64,000 nucleotides of DNA, taken from an uncultured Collinsella sp. Its GTDB lineage: Bacteria; Actinomycetota; Coriobacteriia; Coriobacteriales; Coriobacteriaceae. Location: positions 34,331-98,330 of the forward strand of contig UQIH01000006.1 in the NCBI GenBank assembly GCA_900541145.1. The letters are read 5' to 3'. The notes beneath the pieces were generated by a model. That model saw nothing but the letters and a program-made list of their open reading frames with translations, was not told the origin of the DNA and searched no databases. Positions 8,415 through 17,318 of the stretch are shown in pieces (position 1 is the stretch's first letter; every line of letters starts with the position of its first letter). The position numbers were made by a program, and so were the translations under genes.

Positions 8415-10642
8415 TACGCCTCCGGCACCTGACCAGTAGCCAAGATCTGCTCGAGTGCGTCCTCGTCCAGCACGGGTACGCCCAGCTGCTCGGCTTTGGT
8501 GAGCTTGGAGCCCGCTTTGGGACCGGCGACCAGATAGCTCGTCTTCTTTGAAACACTGCCCGAAACCTTAGCGCCGAGCACCTTGAGCGCCGCGCCCGCC
8601 TCGTCGCGGGTGCGATTGACGAGCGTGCCGGTGAGCACGAAGGTCAGGCCCGCAAGCGGCTGCGCGTCGGCGAGCTCGCCCGCCACGCCGGCATCGGCTG
8701 CGGCCTGTGCATGTGCGGCGCCAAGGTCGACCTCGAGCGACAGGCCCGCCTGGCGCAGACGTTCCAGCACGGCAAGGTTTTCGGGCACGGCCAGGAACTG
8801 CTTGACGCTCGCCGCAATCTTGGGACCGATGCCCTCGCACTCGGCGATGTCTTCTTCGCTCGCCAAGATGAGCTTGTCAATCGACAGGAATCGCTCGGCG
8901 ATGACCTCGCCCACACTCTTGCCCACGTGGCGGATACCCAGGGCAAACAGCACGCGACCGAGCGGCTGGCTCTTGGACTTGTTGAGCTCGGCGATGATTT
9001 TCTCGGCCGTCTTGAGACCCACCGGAATAGGGTCGCCCTTCTTGACGCCCTTTTTGCTGTTGGAGCTGGCATAGGTACGCCCCGTGTCCAGGCCTGCGAT
9101 GTCATCGACCGTGAGCTGGTAGAAGTCTGCGACATCGTGGATCAGGCCGGCGGCGATCATCTTGTCGACAATCTCGTCGCCTAGGCCGTCGACGTCCATG
9201 CAGCCGCGGCTCACCCAGTGGAGCAAGCGCTCCTTGAGCTGCGCGGGACAATCGATGGAGACGCAGCGGTAGGCCACCTCGCCGTCCTCGTGGACCACGG
9301 GGCTGCCGCACACGGGGCAGACCTCGGGCATGTGCCAGTCGACCGAATCGGCCGGGCGCTTGTCGAGCACCGGGCCCACGACCTCGGGGATCACGTCGCC
9401 CGCCTTGTGCACGATGATGGTGTCGCCCTCGCGCACGTTTTTGCGACGGATCTCGTCGATGTTGTGCAGCGTGGCGCGCGCGATGGTGGAGCCGGCGACC
9501 GTCACCGGGTCGAACTCGGCGACCGGCGTGAGCACACCAGTGCGGCCCACCTGGATGCGAATTTCGCGAAGGACGGTCTGCTTTTCCTCGGGCGGAAACT
9601 TAAAGGCAATGGCCCAGCGCGGCGCGCGGGCGGTAAAGCCCAGGTCGAGCTGCTGCTGAAAGCTGTCCACCTTTACGACCACGCCGTCGATGTCGTAATC
9701 CAGGTCGCCGCGGTGCTCGAGGGCCTGGGCGCAGAACTCGTGAACCTCGGCGGGTGTGGCACAACGGGCAACGTTAGGGTTGACGCTAAAGCCGGCGCTA
9801 CGCAACCAGTCGAGAAACTCGCGCTGGCTGTGGACGTGCAGCGGATCGGTATCGGCGATGGCATAGATAAAGGTGGCAAGATCGCGGCGCGCCGTGACCT
9901 TGGGATCCTTTTGGCGCAGGCTGCCGGCAGCGGCGTTGCGCGGGTTGGCAAAGGGGTCGCGGCCCTCGGCATCGGCCTCGTCGTTCAGACGCACAAAGCT
10001 GCCCTTAGGCATATAGACCTCGCCGCGCACCTCGATGGTGCGCTCGCGGTCGGCGCCCATGTGGGCGAGCGCCGGCTCGGAAAGGTGCATGGGCACATCC
10101 TTGATGGTACGCACGTTGAGCGACACGTCCTCGCCCGTGGTGCCGTCGCCGCGCGTGGCGGCGCGCACGAAGGTGCCGTTTTGATAGGTAAGCGCAACGC
10201 CCAGACCGTCAATCTTGAGCTCGCAGGTATAGGTGACGCTACCGGCACCGAGCGCATCCTCGGTGCGCTGGAGCCACGCGTCGAGCTCGTCCAGATCCAT
10301 GGCATCGTCCATGGAATACATGCGCGCCATGTGCGTGACCGGCGTAAACTGCTCGCTCACGTAGCCGCCCACGCGTTGGGTGTAGCTGTCGGGCGTTACC
10401 AAATCGGGGTAGGTCGCCTCGATCTGCTGGAGCTCAACGAGCATTTTGTCGAATGCGGCATCCGTGATCTCGGGCGCATCGAGCATGTAGTAGCGATAGG
10501 CGTGGTAGTCGAGCTCGTGGCGCAGCTCGGCCGCGCGCGCTGCCGCCTGGGCACGGGCGTCGGTCGGTGCGGAGGCTTCCGCGGTCGTGGGCGTTTCGGT
10601 ATCGATGTCCACGCCGTCACCAAACAGGCTCGATTGCTCCAT
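8414..10642 (-). CDS. ligA: LigA, NAD-dependent DNA ligase
   Basis: Seals nicks in DNA during replication and repair with NAD as cofactor. The 742-residue protein has a poorly conserved N-terminus, the NAD-binding Ia domain, the adenylation motif CELKIDGL with the nucleophilic Lys, an OB fold, a four-Cys zinc finger (CPVCG...C...C), helix-hairpin-helix repeats (GIGPKIAASVKQF) and a C-terminal BRCT domain (LTGTLVNRTRDEAGAALKVL). An insert rich in Lys, Ser and Gly (SSNSKKGVKKGD) in the zinc-finger/HhH linker is longer than usual. An ORF of 59 residues overlaps its stop codon. Confidence 0.97.
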   Translation of the reverse strand: MEQSSLFGDGVDIDTETPTTAEASAPTDARAQAAARAAELRHELDYHAYRYYMLDAPEITDAAFDKMLVELQQIEATYPDLVTPDSYTQRVGGYVSEQFTPVTHMARMYSMDDAMDLDELDAWLQRTEDALGAGSVTYTCELKIDGLGVALTYQNGTFVRAATRGDGTTGEDVSLNVRTIKDVPMHLSEPALAHMGADRERTIEVRGEVYMPKGSFVRLNDEADAEGRDPFANPRNAAAGSLRQKDPKVTARRDLATFIYAIADTDPLHVHSQREFLDWLRSAGFSVNPNVARCATPAEVHEFCAQALEHRGDLDYDIDGVVVKVDSFQQQLDLGFTARAPRWAIAFKFPPEEKQTVLREIRIQVGRTGVLTPVAEFDPVTVAGSTIARATLHNIDEIRRKNVREGDTIIVHKAGDVIPEVVGPVLDKRPADSVDWHMPEVCPVCGSPVVHEDGEVAYRCVSIDCPAQLKERLLHWVSRGCMDVDGLGDEIVDKMIAAGLIHDVADFYQLTVDDIAGLDTGRTYASSNSKKGVKKGDPIPVGLKTAEKIIAELNKSKSQPLGRVLFALGIRHVGKSVGEVIAERFLSIDKLILASEEDIAECEGIGPKIAASVKQFLAVPENLAVLERLRQAGLSLEVDLGAAHAQAAADAGVAGELADAQPLAGLTFVLTGTLVNRTRDEAGAALKVLGAKVSGSVSKKTSYLVAGPKAGSKLTKAEQLGVPVLDEDALEQILATGQVPEA

Positions 10643-10750
10643 AGCGGCACTCCTTCGCTCGATTTCAAACGGATACTAGAGTACCACCGGTCGCAATGGG
10701 GCCGAATAACCCTTTCGAACCGCACCGAATCGGCAGCCGCCAGACTGGGG

Positions 10751-10953
10751 TGGACAGTTAGTTCAGATACGTATAAATCCTAGAGCTGAATCAGGCACGA
10801 ACACCCCTGTTTCAACTAATTTGGGCTCCTCGAGACCATGTAAACGTCCCACTCTCCCTTCCAAACGCCCATCCGAGCCCCATCCCAATCAACAATTGCT
10901 CAAAACGCATCCCAAGCTGCCCCAGATTTATACGTATCTGAACTAACTGTCCA
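10751..10953. repeat. 203-bp element with perfect 29-bp inverted repeats
   Basis: The arms at 10751-10779 and 10925-10953 are exactly complementary over 29 bases (they start TGGACAGTTAGTTCAG). The 145 bases between have no ORF and are C-rich on the plus strand. The element lies between ligA and htrA. It has the size and shape of a miniature inverted-repeat element, but no target duplication is evident. Confidence 0.7.
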
Positions 10954-10988
10954 GACCATTACGAACCAGGTCTTTTGTCAGCCCCAAG

Positions 10989-11019
10989 TGATCCGTTTTC
11001 CTCCGTCCCCAACGGATCA
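10989..11019. repeat. Dispersed 31-bp palindrome, copy at the htrA end
   Basis: Reads TGATCCGTT, a 13-base loop TTCCTCCGTCCCC, then AACGGATCA. The same palindrome, inverted, is at 38020-38050, a variant at 37987-38017, and a half copy in the gene at 4753-4774. Confidence 0.75.
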
Positions 11020-11027
11020 ATAAGAAA

Positions 11028-11064
11028 AGAGGGGCTGTCCCACACTTGGTGGGACAGCCCCTCT
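11028..11064 (-). terminator. Rho-independent terminator of htrA
   Basis: A 16-bp GC-rich stem AGAGGGGCTGTCCCAC with a short loop, followed on the minus strand by TTTTCTTA. It lies 27 bases past the htrA stop. Confidence 0.85.
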
Positions 11065-11090
11065 GGCTTCGGCATATGCGAAACGGCTCG

Positions 11091-12557
11091 CTAGTAGCCC
11101 TGGCCGTAGCCTTGACCCTGGCCCTGGCCCTGCTGGCCTAACAGCTCCTCCAGGTACTGGCGCAGCTGCTCGTCGGTAATACCGCCATTGCCGGTGTCGG
11201 TCGAACTGTCGTCCTGCTGCTGGTTCTGCAGCTCCTCATCGGAGCCCAGCTCGACGGTGACCTTCTTCTCTTCCTTGCCGCGCATAAGCGTGATCTCGAC
11301 CTTCTCGCCCACCTCGTGGCTGCGCAGTGCGATGATCAGGCCATCGGCACTCGTGATCTCGTCGTCGCCCAGCTTGGTGATGACGTCGCCCTCCTGAATT
11401 CCGGCCTTAGCAGCAGGACCATCCTCAACGACGCTCGCCACATACGCGCCGCTATCGGTGCTCAGCTTGTTGGTACGGGCATTGAGCGCGTTGACGCTCG
11501 AAAGCGTAGCGCCCATGTACGGATGCACCGGCGTCTTGCCGTCGATAATCTGGTCGGCAATGTTCTTGGCGTAGTTGACCGGAATGGCAAAGCCCACGCC
11601 CGAGCTGGAGCCCGAATAGCTCTCGATAAGCGAGTTGATACCCACCAGCTCACCGTTGTCGTTGACGAGCGCGCCACCGGAGTTGCCCGGGTTGATGGCA
11701 GCGTCGGTCTGGATCATGTTGGCATAGATGGTGTTACCGCTGGTAGAGCTCATGGCCGTGGAGCGATACAGCGCCGACACGATTCCCGTGGAGACAGACT
11801 GCTCGTTGCCGAACGGCGAACCGATTGCCATGACCCACTCGCCCACGTTGAGCTTGGAGGAATCACCAATCTCGATCGGGGTGAGCTTGGAGGCATCGGC
11901 ATCCTTGAGCTTGATGACGGCTAGGTCGCTCGAAGCATCGTTGCCCACGAACTCGGCCTCGTAGGTGGTGCCGTCGTCCATGGTAACCACGTACTGGTCA
12001 TAGCCATCGACCACGTGGTTGTTGGTGAGAATATGGCCCTCGGTATCGAGCACCACGCCCGAACCGACACTGCCCGAGTTATCCGACCCGTCAGCAGACT
12101 GCGAAAGCGAGCCATTCTGGCTGCCGCTCGAAGTGGCGGTAATGGAAACCACGGAGGGCAGGGCCTTGGCAGAAACGGCCTCGGCCAGCGTGGTGTCCTC
12201 GGAGTCGATCGTAATCTTTTGCGTCGATGAACCCGAAGCACCCGCCGTCACGGCATTCTTGCCGCCACCGATATCGAGCGTGCCGCTCATAATGAGCGCG
12301 ATGACCAGCAGGGCGCCACAGGCACAGCCGGCGAGTGCCGTAATAAAGATCGGCAGCTTTTTGGTCTTGGTCTTGACCACCGTGTGCTTGTTCACGACCT
12401 GCGCACCGCCCAGCGGCTTGCCGGTCTGCGTGTCGTAGGCCTGCACGTAGGGAATGTTGCTGTCGGCAGGCGTCGACTCCACCTGCACGCGCGGCTGCTG
12501 CTGGGTCTCGCCGGCGTTGCCCGCATCCTGGGGACGCTGGGAATCGTACTCGCTCAT
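11091..12557 (-). CDS. htrA: HtrA/DegP-type membrane-anchored serine protease
   Basis: Envelope quality-control protease of 488 residues. A Gln/Pro-rich cytoplasmic N-terminus is followed by one membrane segment (LPIFITALAGCACGALLVI, near residues 65-85). The trypsin-like domain carries the triad His in TNNHVVDG, Asp in SSDLAVIKL and Ser in NPGNSGGAL. One PDZ domain follows (GAYVASVVEDGPAAKAGIQE). The tail is a low-complexity GQGQGQGYGQGY stretch. The start MSEYDSQRP has GAAAGGA upstream. It lies downstream of the GlnR-like gene, but hairpins at 12587 and 12730 probably separate their transcripts. Confidence 0.93.
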   Translation of the reverse strand: MSEYDSQRPQDAGNAGETQQQPRVQVESTPADSNIPYVQAYDTQTGKPLGGAQVVNKHTVVKTKTKKLPIFITALAGCACGALLVIALIMSGTLDIGGGKNAVTAGASGSSTQKITIDSEDTTLAEAVSAKALPSVVSITATSSGSQNGSLSQSADGSDNSGSVGSGVVLDTEGHILTNNHVVDGYDQYVVTMDDGTTYEAEFVGNDASSDLAVIKLKDADASKLTPIEIGDSSKLNVGEWVMAIGSPFGNEQSVSTGIVSALYRSTAMSSTSGNTIYANMIQTDAAINPGNSGGALVNDNGELVGINSLIESYSGSSSGVGFAIPVNYAKNIADQIIDGKTPVHPYMGATLSSVNALNARTNKLSTDSGAYVASVVEDGPAAKAGIQEGDVITKLGDDEITSADGLIIALRSHEVGEKVEITLMRGKEEKKVTVELGSDEELQNQQQDDSSTDTGNGGITDEQLRQYLEELLGQQGQGQGQGYGQGY

Positions 12558-12586
12558 GGCTGCGATCCTTTCGTCAAATAACCAAA

Positions 12587-12610
12587 GGCCCGCCAAACAT
12601 GTGGCGGGCC
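12587..12610 (-). terminator. Hairpin before htrA (terminator or attenuator)
   Basis: GGCCCGCCA and TGGCGGGCC pair around six bases; on the minus strand TTTGGTTATTTG follows. It sits 30 bases upstream of the htrA start, so it either ends read-through from the regulator gene or attenuates htrA. Confidence 0.55.
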
Positions 12611-12729
12611 ATCATTGTTCACGTTGAGTTGTACCCCAATATGCGGGCGCAAGTGTATGAGAACGCAATCTTTTAGGAAGGCTTAAGTTCTGCTGCAAAC
12701 TCGAAAGGGATCCACGCATGCGGCAAAAC

Positions 12730-12760
12730 CACCACAAAGGTGTCTGTCCCCTTTGTGGTG
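12730..12760 (-). terminator. Terminator of the GlnR-like regulator gene
   Basis: CACCACAAAGG and CCTTTGTGGTG form an 11-bp stem just past the stop codon at 12766, followed on the minus strand by GTTTTGCC. Confidence 0.7.
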
Positions 12761-12765
12761 AAAAG

Positions 12766-13428
12766 CTAGTCCTTAAACAGATAGCCCACGCCGCGGACGG
12801 TGGTGATGTGTGCCGCGATCTGCGGGCCCACCTTGGAGCGGATGCGTCGGATGTGCACGTCGACGGTGCGCGTGCCGCCGCAGTACTCAAAGCCCCACAC
12901 GCGGTGCAGCAGCACCTCGCGGCTGTAGGCACGGTTGGGGTGCGTCGCCAAAAAGCTCAGCAGCGAGTACTCCATCAGCGTCAGGTCGATGGGCTCGTTA
13001 TCGAGCGTCACCTGGTAGGTAGCCAGGTTGATCTCGAGGTTATCGATGTTGAGCACATCGTCGGCGGCAACGGTCTCCTCCTCGCCCATCAGGCGCTGCG
13101 CGCGAGCCTTGAGCTCGTTAGGCGTCGCCGTGGGGCATACAAAGTCGGCATGCGCGTGGTTCGGCAGACGCAGGGTACCGAGCGCCTCGTCATCGACGAT
13201 CACCAGCATGGGAACGCCGCCGCGATCGTCAAGCCACTTGGCAATCTGATCGATGCGGTCGCTGCGGATGCCGTCGGAGTCGAGGATCAGCAGGTCAAAG
13301 TCGTGCGCCGCAGTCGGCGAATCGGGGGTGGCCAGGCTCACCTCGACACCCAGGGTGGTCGTCAAGCTGCGGGCAAACTCGTGGAAGCGCGTCGTGCGCG
13401 CCATGAACAGGGCACTCTTTTCGGACAT
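12766..13428 (-). CDS. GlnR-like orphan response regulator (OmpR family)
   Basis: A 220-residue DNA-binding regulator. The C-terminal winged helix is clear ([20 protein letters not shown]...[20 protein letters not shown]). The N-terminal receiver is atypical: it lacks the acidic pair at its start and its central LILDSDG has no standard phosphorylation context. This matches GlnR, the actinobacterial nitrogen regulator, whose C-terminal half has a very similar [20 protein letters not shown] stretch and which works as an unphosphorylated dimer. The immediate upstream neighbour is glnA, the main GlnR target. No histidine kinase is adjacent. The start has TTGGAGG upstream. Assignment to GlnR is inference from sequence and context. 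Confidence 0.7.
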   Translation of the reverse strand: [220 protein letters not shown]

Positions 13429-13478
13429 ATCGGCCTCCAAAAAAATGAGCTCAATCGTACTGAAACAAGCCAGCGCGA

Positions 13479-14816
13479 TTAGGAGTTCGCCAGGTAGTGC
13501 TTAATCTCCCACTCGGTGATCGTAGACTCGAACTTATGCCACTCGTCGCGCTTCTTTTTGAGGAAGAAGCTGTGGATGTGCTCGCCGAGGGCATCCTTCA
13601 TAAACTGCGAGTCCTCAAACACGTCGAGCGCCTCTTTGAGCGAGCGCGGCAGCGGCGTGTAGCCGGCCTCGAACATCTGACGGTCGGTAAGCTTGAGCGT
13701 CTCGGCCGTTGCCTCGGGCGGGAGTTCCAGCTTGCGCTCGATGCCGTCCAGACCAGCCGCCAGCGTGACGGCGTTGACCAGGTACGGGTTGGCCATGGGG
13801 TCGGGGCTACGAAGCTCGATGCGCGTGGACAGCTGCTTGCCGGGCTTGTAGACCGGAATGCGGACCATGCTCGCGCGGTTGCGCAGGCCCCACGTGGCGT
13901 ACTGCGGCACGGAGTCGCCACCCGTGGTGATGCGCTTGTACGAGTTGACCGTGGGGTTGGTGATGGCACTGATCTCGCGCGCGTGCGCCAAGATGCCGGC
14001 CATGTAGTGCTTGGCGATTTCGGAGAGGTGGTACTTCTCGTCGTCCTCGCCCCAAAAGACGTTGTTGCCGTCGTGGTCGAACAGCGACTGATGCAAAAAC
14101 ATGGCGCTGCCGTCCTCGCCCGCCAACGGCTTGGGCATAAAGGAGGCGTGGCAACCGCTCTCGTAGGCCTGCTGCTTAATGATGAGTTTGGCCGTGGTGA
14201 TAGCGTCGGACATGCTCAGGGCCTCGGCGTGACGCAGGCTCATGCCATGCTGCGAGCGACCGGCGGCGTGGAAGGTGTACTCCACGGGCACGGACATCTT
14301 CTCGAGCGTGAGGACCGTGTTGCGACGCAGGTCGCGGGCAGCATCACTCACCGAAAGATCGAAGTAGCCCACGTTGTCGAGCGGCTCGGGGGTGTGCTCG
14401 TCGGGGAAGTAGTAATACTCCAGCTCGGCGCCCACGTTGAGCAGATAGCCGGCCTTCTCGGCCTTGCGGAACATGCGGCGCAGGGCATCGCGCGGGTCGC
14501 CGGCGAACGGTTTGCGATCGGGAGTGCACACATCGCAGAAAACGCGTGCAACGCCGTTATGGCTCGGGCGCCACGGCAAAATCTGGAAGGTCGAAGCATC
14601 GGGAAACGCCAGCATGTCGGCTTCCTCGGGCGTGGCAAAGCCCTCGATGGCGGAGCCGTCAAAGCCAATACCCTCCTCAAAAGCGACCTCGAGGTCCTCG
14701 GGGCTAATGGCAAAGTTCTTGAGGCGGCCGAGAATGTCGACAAACCACAGACGCACAAAGCGGATGTCACGCTGCTCTACGGAGCGGAGTACGTAATCGA
14801 TGTTCTGCTGGTTCAT
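13479..14816 (-). CDS. glnA: GlnA, glutamine synthetase type I
   Basis: Makes glutamine from glutamate and ammonia with ATP. The 445-residue length and the C-terminus lacking the NLY-type adenylylation loop fit the GSI-alpha subtype, which is controlled by feedback and gene regulation rather than adenylylation. Recognisable parts are the beta-grasp (GFDGSAIEGF), the metal-binding GAELEYYYF, the His-containing AGRSQHGMSLRH in place of the common MHVHQS context, and NPTVNSYKRI...VPQYATWGLRNRASMVRIP. The GlnR-like regulator follows 50 bases downstream and may be co-transcribed. Confidence 0.95.
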   Translation of the reverse strand: MNQQNIDYVLRSVEQRDIRFVRLWFVDILGRLKNFAISPEDLEVAFEEGIGFDGSAIEGFATPEEADMLAFPDASTFQILPWRPSHNGVARVFCDVCTPDRKPFAGDPRDALRRMFRKAEKAGYLLNVGAELEYYYFPDEHTPEPLDNVGYFDLSVSDAARDLRRNTVLTLEKMSVPVEYTFHAAGRSQHGMSLRHAEALSMSDAITTAKLIIKQQAYESGCHASFMPKPLAGEDGSAMFLHQSLFDHDGNNVFWGEDDEKYHLSEIAKHYMAGILAHAREISAITNPTVNSYKRITTGGDSVPQYATWGLRNRASMVRIPVYKPGKQLSTRIELRSPDPMANPYLVNAVTLAAGLDGIERKLELPPEATAETLKLTDRQMFEAGYTPLPRSLKEALDVFEDSQFMKDALGEHIHSFFLKKKRDEWHKFESTITEWEIKHYLANS

Positions 14817-14855
14817 GTCGCTCCCCTTTCTTTCGGGCGGGTTTCGACTGGTCTA

Positions 14856-14876
14856 TATCGCAGATACTATCGCAGA
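14856..14876 (-). promoter_or_regulatory. Direct repeat upstream of glnA
   Basis: On the minus strand TCTGCGATA occurs twice with a 12-base period, 40 to 60 bases before the glnA start, overlapping a TA-rich promoter-like region. It could be a nitrogen-regulator site, but it does not match a GlnR consensus well. Confidence 0.3.
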
Positions 14877-14942
14877 AAAATGTTTCCGCAGGGTTAAAGC
14901 GTATCAAGCGCTCAAAAAACGTGTGCGAGCAGGCAGCCTGAC

Positions 14943-15437
14943 TTACGCGCGATCATAAAGGATCACTCCTTCGCGCTCGATTACCGCGGCAAGATCGTCA
15001 TCAAGATAGTCACTCGAGACAAGGTCAACCTGCTTCCCGGTTTCTTTGCGAACCGCCTCGCCAAACGCCGACAACGCGAAAAGACCAAAGCCCTGCTCGC
15101 GATCGACTTCGAGACGCAAGTCAATATCGCTATCGACATGTGCCTCGCCCCGGGCATACGAACCAAAAAGAATCACGGTTTTGATGGCGGGAATCGAGCT
15201 GGCTGCCTCGCGGACGGCGGACTCAATCTGGGCAATATCCAAAATGCCCGCCGCGGCGCTTTCGCTCGCAGAACTTTTACCGAGTGAAGGAACAAACGGC
15301 AGAGAGCGTTCGCGCAGCATCTGCCTCATAAACATATTGACCGCAACAGACGAAGTCATGCCAAGCTCTTCGCACAGTTCGGCAAATGAGTCTTTAATTG
15401 ACGAGTCCACTCGCACACTCAGCACAGACGCAGCCAT
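14943..15437 (-). CDS. RelB/DinJ-type antitoxin fused to an MNT nucleotidyltransferase
   Basis: 164 residues with two modules. Residues 1-50 (LSVRVDSSIKDSFAELCEEL...MFMRQMLRERSLPF) are a ribbon-helix-helix antitoxin of the RelB/DinJ type. Residues 75-164 form a minimal nucleotidyltransferase with VILFGSYARGEAHVDSDIDL, the GS-x9-DxD active site seen in MNT antitoxins of HEPN/MNT systems, which can AMPylate the toxin. Both modules are normally separate antitoxins. No RelE/YafQ or HEPN toxin gene flanks it. The ATG has AGGAGGTATCC in front. It lies 42 bases after the LacI gene on the same strand. Confidence 0.85.
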   Translation of the reverse strand: MAASVLSVRVDSSIKDSFAELCEELGMTSSVAVNMFMRQMLRERSLPFVPSLGKSSASESAAAGILDIAQIESAVREAASSIPAIKTVILFGSYARGEAHVDSDIDLRLEVDREQGFGLFALSAFGEAVRKETGKQVDLVSSDYLDDDLAAVIEREGVILYDRA

Positions 15438-15479
15438 GGATACCTCCTGTATGACATTGTCTATATATTATCACACAGA

Positions 15480-16502
15480 CTAGCGCGAGGTCGAAGCTCG
15501 GTGTTCGATGTGGCCGGGAATCTCGATGCGTTTGGGCGCCAGCTTTGCGGCCTCGCCCACCGTGGTGGTAACGACATCGATGCGCTCGGACAGGCGCTCG
15601 ACCACGCGCTCGGCAATGGTAAGGGTGTCCTGCGCGGCCGTTGTCACACCGCCAAAGAGCACGTGGTTCCAGGGGCAGTCGTCAAACGTCGCGATTTTGA
15701 GCCCCGCCGGCAGCGAGGGACCAAGCTGCGCCAGCGCCTCGGTCAGACGCAGGAAGACCAGGCCGTTGACGGCAATGAGGCCGAGCTTTTTGCCGGCATA
15801 GTCACGCATGGTCTCGTCCAAGCGACCAACGCCCGTGGCACCGCCATCGGCCAAGGTGATAACCTCGCCGGCAAGGCCGCGGTGCGAAAGTTCGTCGGCA
15901 AAGGCCTCGGCGCGCTCGCGACGCACGGGGCTGTCGTCGCTTGCCTCGGTGAGCATGCACAGGCGCTCACAGCCCGCAGCGGCGAGCTCGTCTACCAAGC
16001 CGGAGACCAGTTCACGGTTGTTAGATGTCACCAGATCGACACCGCCGTCGGCAACGTCGCGGTCGAGCAGCACGACGGGCAGGCGTCCCGCGGCAGCGGC
16101 GATGGCTTCGTCGTTACCACCGCAGGTATTGACGACCAGGCCATCCACGCCAGCGTCGATAAGTCTGGTGAGCGACTCGGCCTCCTTGGCGGGATCGTTG
16201 CCGCTAATGGCCGTCATGAGCGAGCAGCCGCGCGCGGCGGCACTGGCGGAAAGCCCTTCGAGCATGGCGCTCGAGAACGGGTTGGCGATGTCGGCCAGGA
16301 TCACGCCGATGAGGTTGGTGCGTGAGCTGCGCAGATTGCGTGCGGCGGCACGTGGGCGATAGCCGGTGCGCTCGATGACCGCCGCGATGCGAGCACGGGT
16401 TTCCTCGGTCATTTGCCCAGGGCGGTTGTTGAGATAGCGCGAGACCGTGGCCGGACTCACGCCCGCCTCGGCGGCAATGTCCTTGATTCTCATCTGCGCC
16501 AT
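15480..16502 (-). CDS. LacI-family transcriptional regulator
   Basis: 340 residues. The N-terminal helix-turn-helix and hinge are typical (MRIKDIAAEAGVSPATVSRYLNN...RPRAAARNLRSSRTNLIGVI), followed by a periplasmic-binding-protein-like effector domain (DGLVVNTCGG, PVVLLDRD, FDDCPWNHVLF). It should bind an operator and release it on binding a sugar or nucleoside, but no catabolic gene lies beside it, so the ligand is unknown. The chosen start MAQMRIK has GGGGTG upstream; a longer reading into upstream sequence lacks a ribosome binding site. Confidence 0.9.
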   Translation of the reverse strand: MAQMRIKDIAAEAGVSPATVSRYLNNRPGQMTEETRARIAAVIERTGYRPRAAARNLRSSRTNLIGVILADIANPFSSAMLEGLSASAAARGCSLMTAISGNDPAKEAESLTRLIDAGVDGLVVNTCGGNDEAIAAAAGRLPVVLLDRDVADGGVDLVTSNNRELVSGLVDELAAAGCERLCMLTEASDDSPVRRERAEAFADELSHRGLAGEVITLADGGATGVGRLDETMRDYAGKKLGLIAVNGLVFLRLTEALAQLGPSLPAGLKIATFDDCPWNHVLFGGVTTAAQDTLTIAERVVERLSERIDVVTTTVGEAAKLAPKRIEIPGHIEHRASTSR

Positions 16503-16625
16503 AACGCACCCCGTTTCCCAATTGTCAGCGGTCTGAGCCATTTTAGGCATTTTTAAAAATCTCGGCTGCAAAATGCTGCAAATGGGCAGCATCGTTTTTG
16601 CGTCTCGAGCAGATGCGATGATGGG

Positions 16626-17318
16626 CTAGATGGCCGAGTCTTTGGACAGCTCAAAATAATCGGGATGCAAGGCAATAACCGGGCCCTGCTCCTCGGGCAT
16701 AAGATGCAAGTGTGTCTCGGCCAGATAGCTCGCCGCATCGGTATCGCCCCTCTTAATAGCCTCGAGAATTCGGCGATGCTGCCGACGAATCGGCTCCCAA
16801 TCCAAATCCTGCGACACCATGCGCAGCCAGTTGTATCGCTCAAAATGTGTATTGACGCTCTTCATCCAATCCCACAACATATGGCGGCCGGCAATCTCAA
16901 AACACGTCTCATGGAACAGGTTGTCCAGATCGAAAAAGCGACGCGTTTCGCTATGGTCGAGCGACTCAGACTCGGTAAGAATCTGCTCGAGCCGCTGCTT
17001 TTGCTCGGGCGCAGCAGCCGAACAGCATTTAATGAGTACGCTTCTCTCGAGCTTCTCACGCAAGAAGCAGGCGTTTTCGGCGCGTTCCATGCTGATCTTA
17101 GAGACGTAGGTGCCGCTTTTGGGACGCGTTTCCACCAGCTCCTGCTCACGCAAGCGCACAAAGGACTCGCGAATGGGCGTGCGCCCGATTCCCGTCTCCT
17201 TTTCCAGACCAATCGCCGAAAGGCGCGTGCCGGGCTTGAGCTCGGCATAGATGATCTTGGAGCGCAATGCGTTGTATGCCTGATCTTGCAAACTCTGATA
17301 ATGCTGGTGTTGTTCCAT
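16626..17318 (-). CDS. GntR-family regulator, FadR/FCD subclass
   Basis: 230 residues. The winged helix is clear (YNALRSKIIYAELKPGTRLSA...GRTPIRESFVRLREQELVETRP), followed by an all-helical FCD domain with the metal/ligand-binding pattern D-x3-H (DLDNLFHE) and later His residues (RRQHRRILEAI, ETHLHLM). This class usually senses organic acids or sugar acids. No target genes are adjacent, and the upstream region (17319-17844) holds no gene. Confidence 0.88.
   Translation of the reverse strand: MEQHQHYQSLQDQAYNALRSKIIYAELKPGTRLSAIGLEKETGIGRTPIRESFVRLREQELVETRPKSGTYVSKISMERAENACFLREKLERSVLIKCCSAAAPEQKQRLEQILTESESLDHSETRRFFDLDNLFHETCFEIAGRHMLWDWMKSVNTHFERYNWLRMVSQDLDWEPIRRQHRRILEAIKRGDTDAASYLAETHLHLMPEEQGPVIALHPDYFELSKDSAI

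Noticed and set aside
10643..11090. Hidden gene between ligA and htrA
   Set aside because: All frames are short; the stretch is accounted for by an inverted-repeat element, a palindrome and a terminator.
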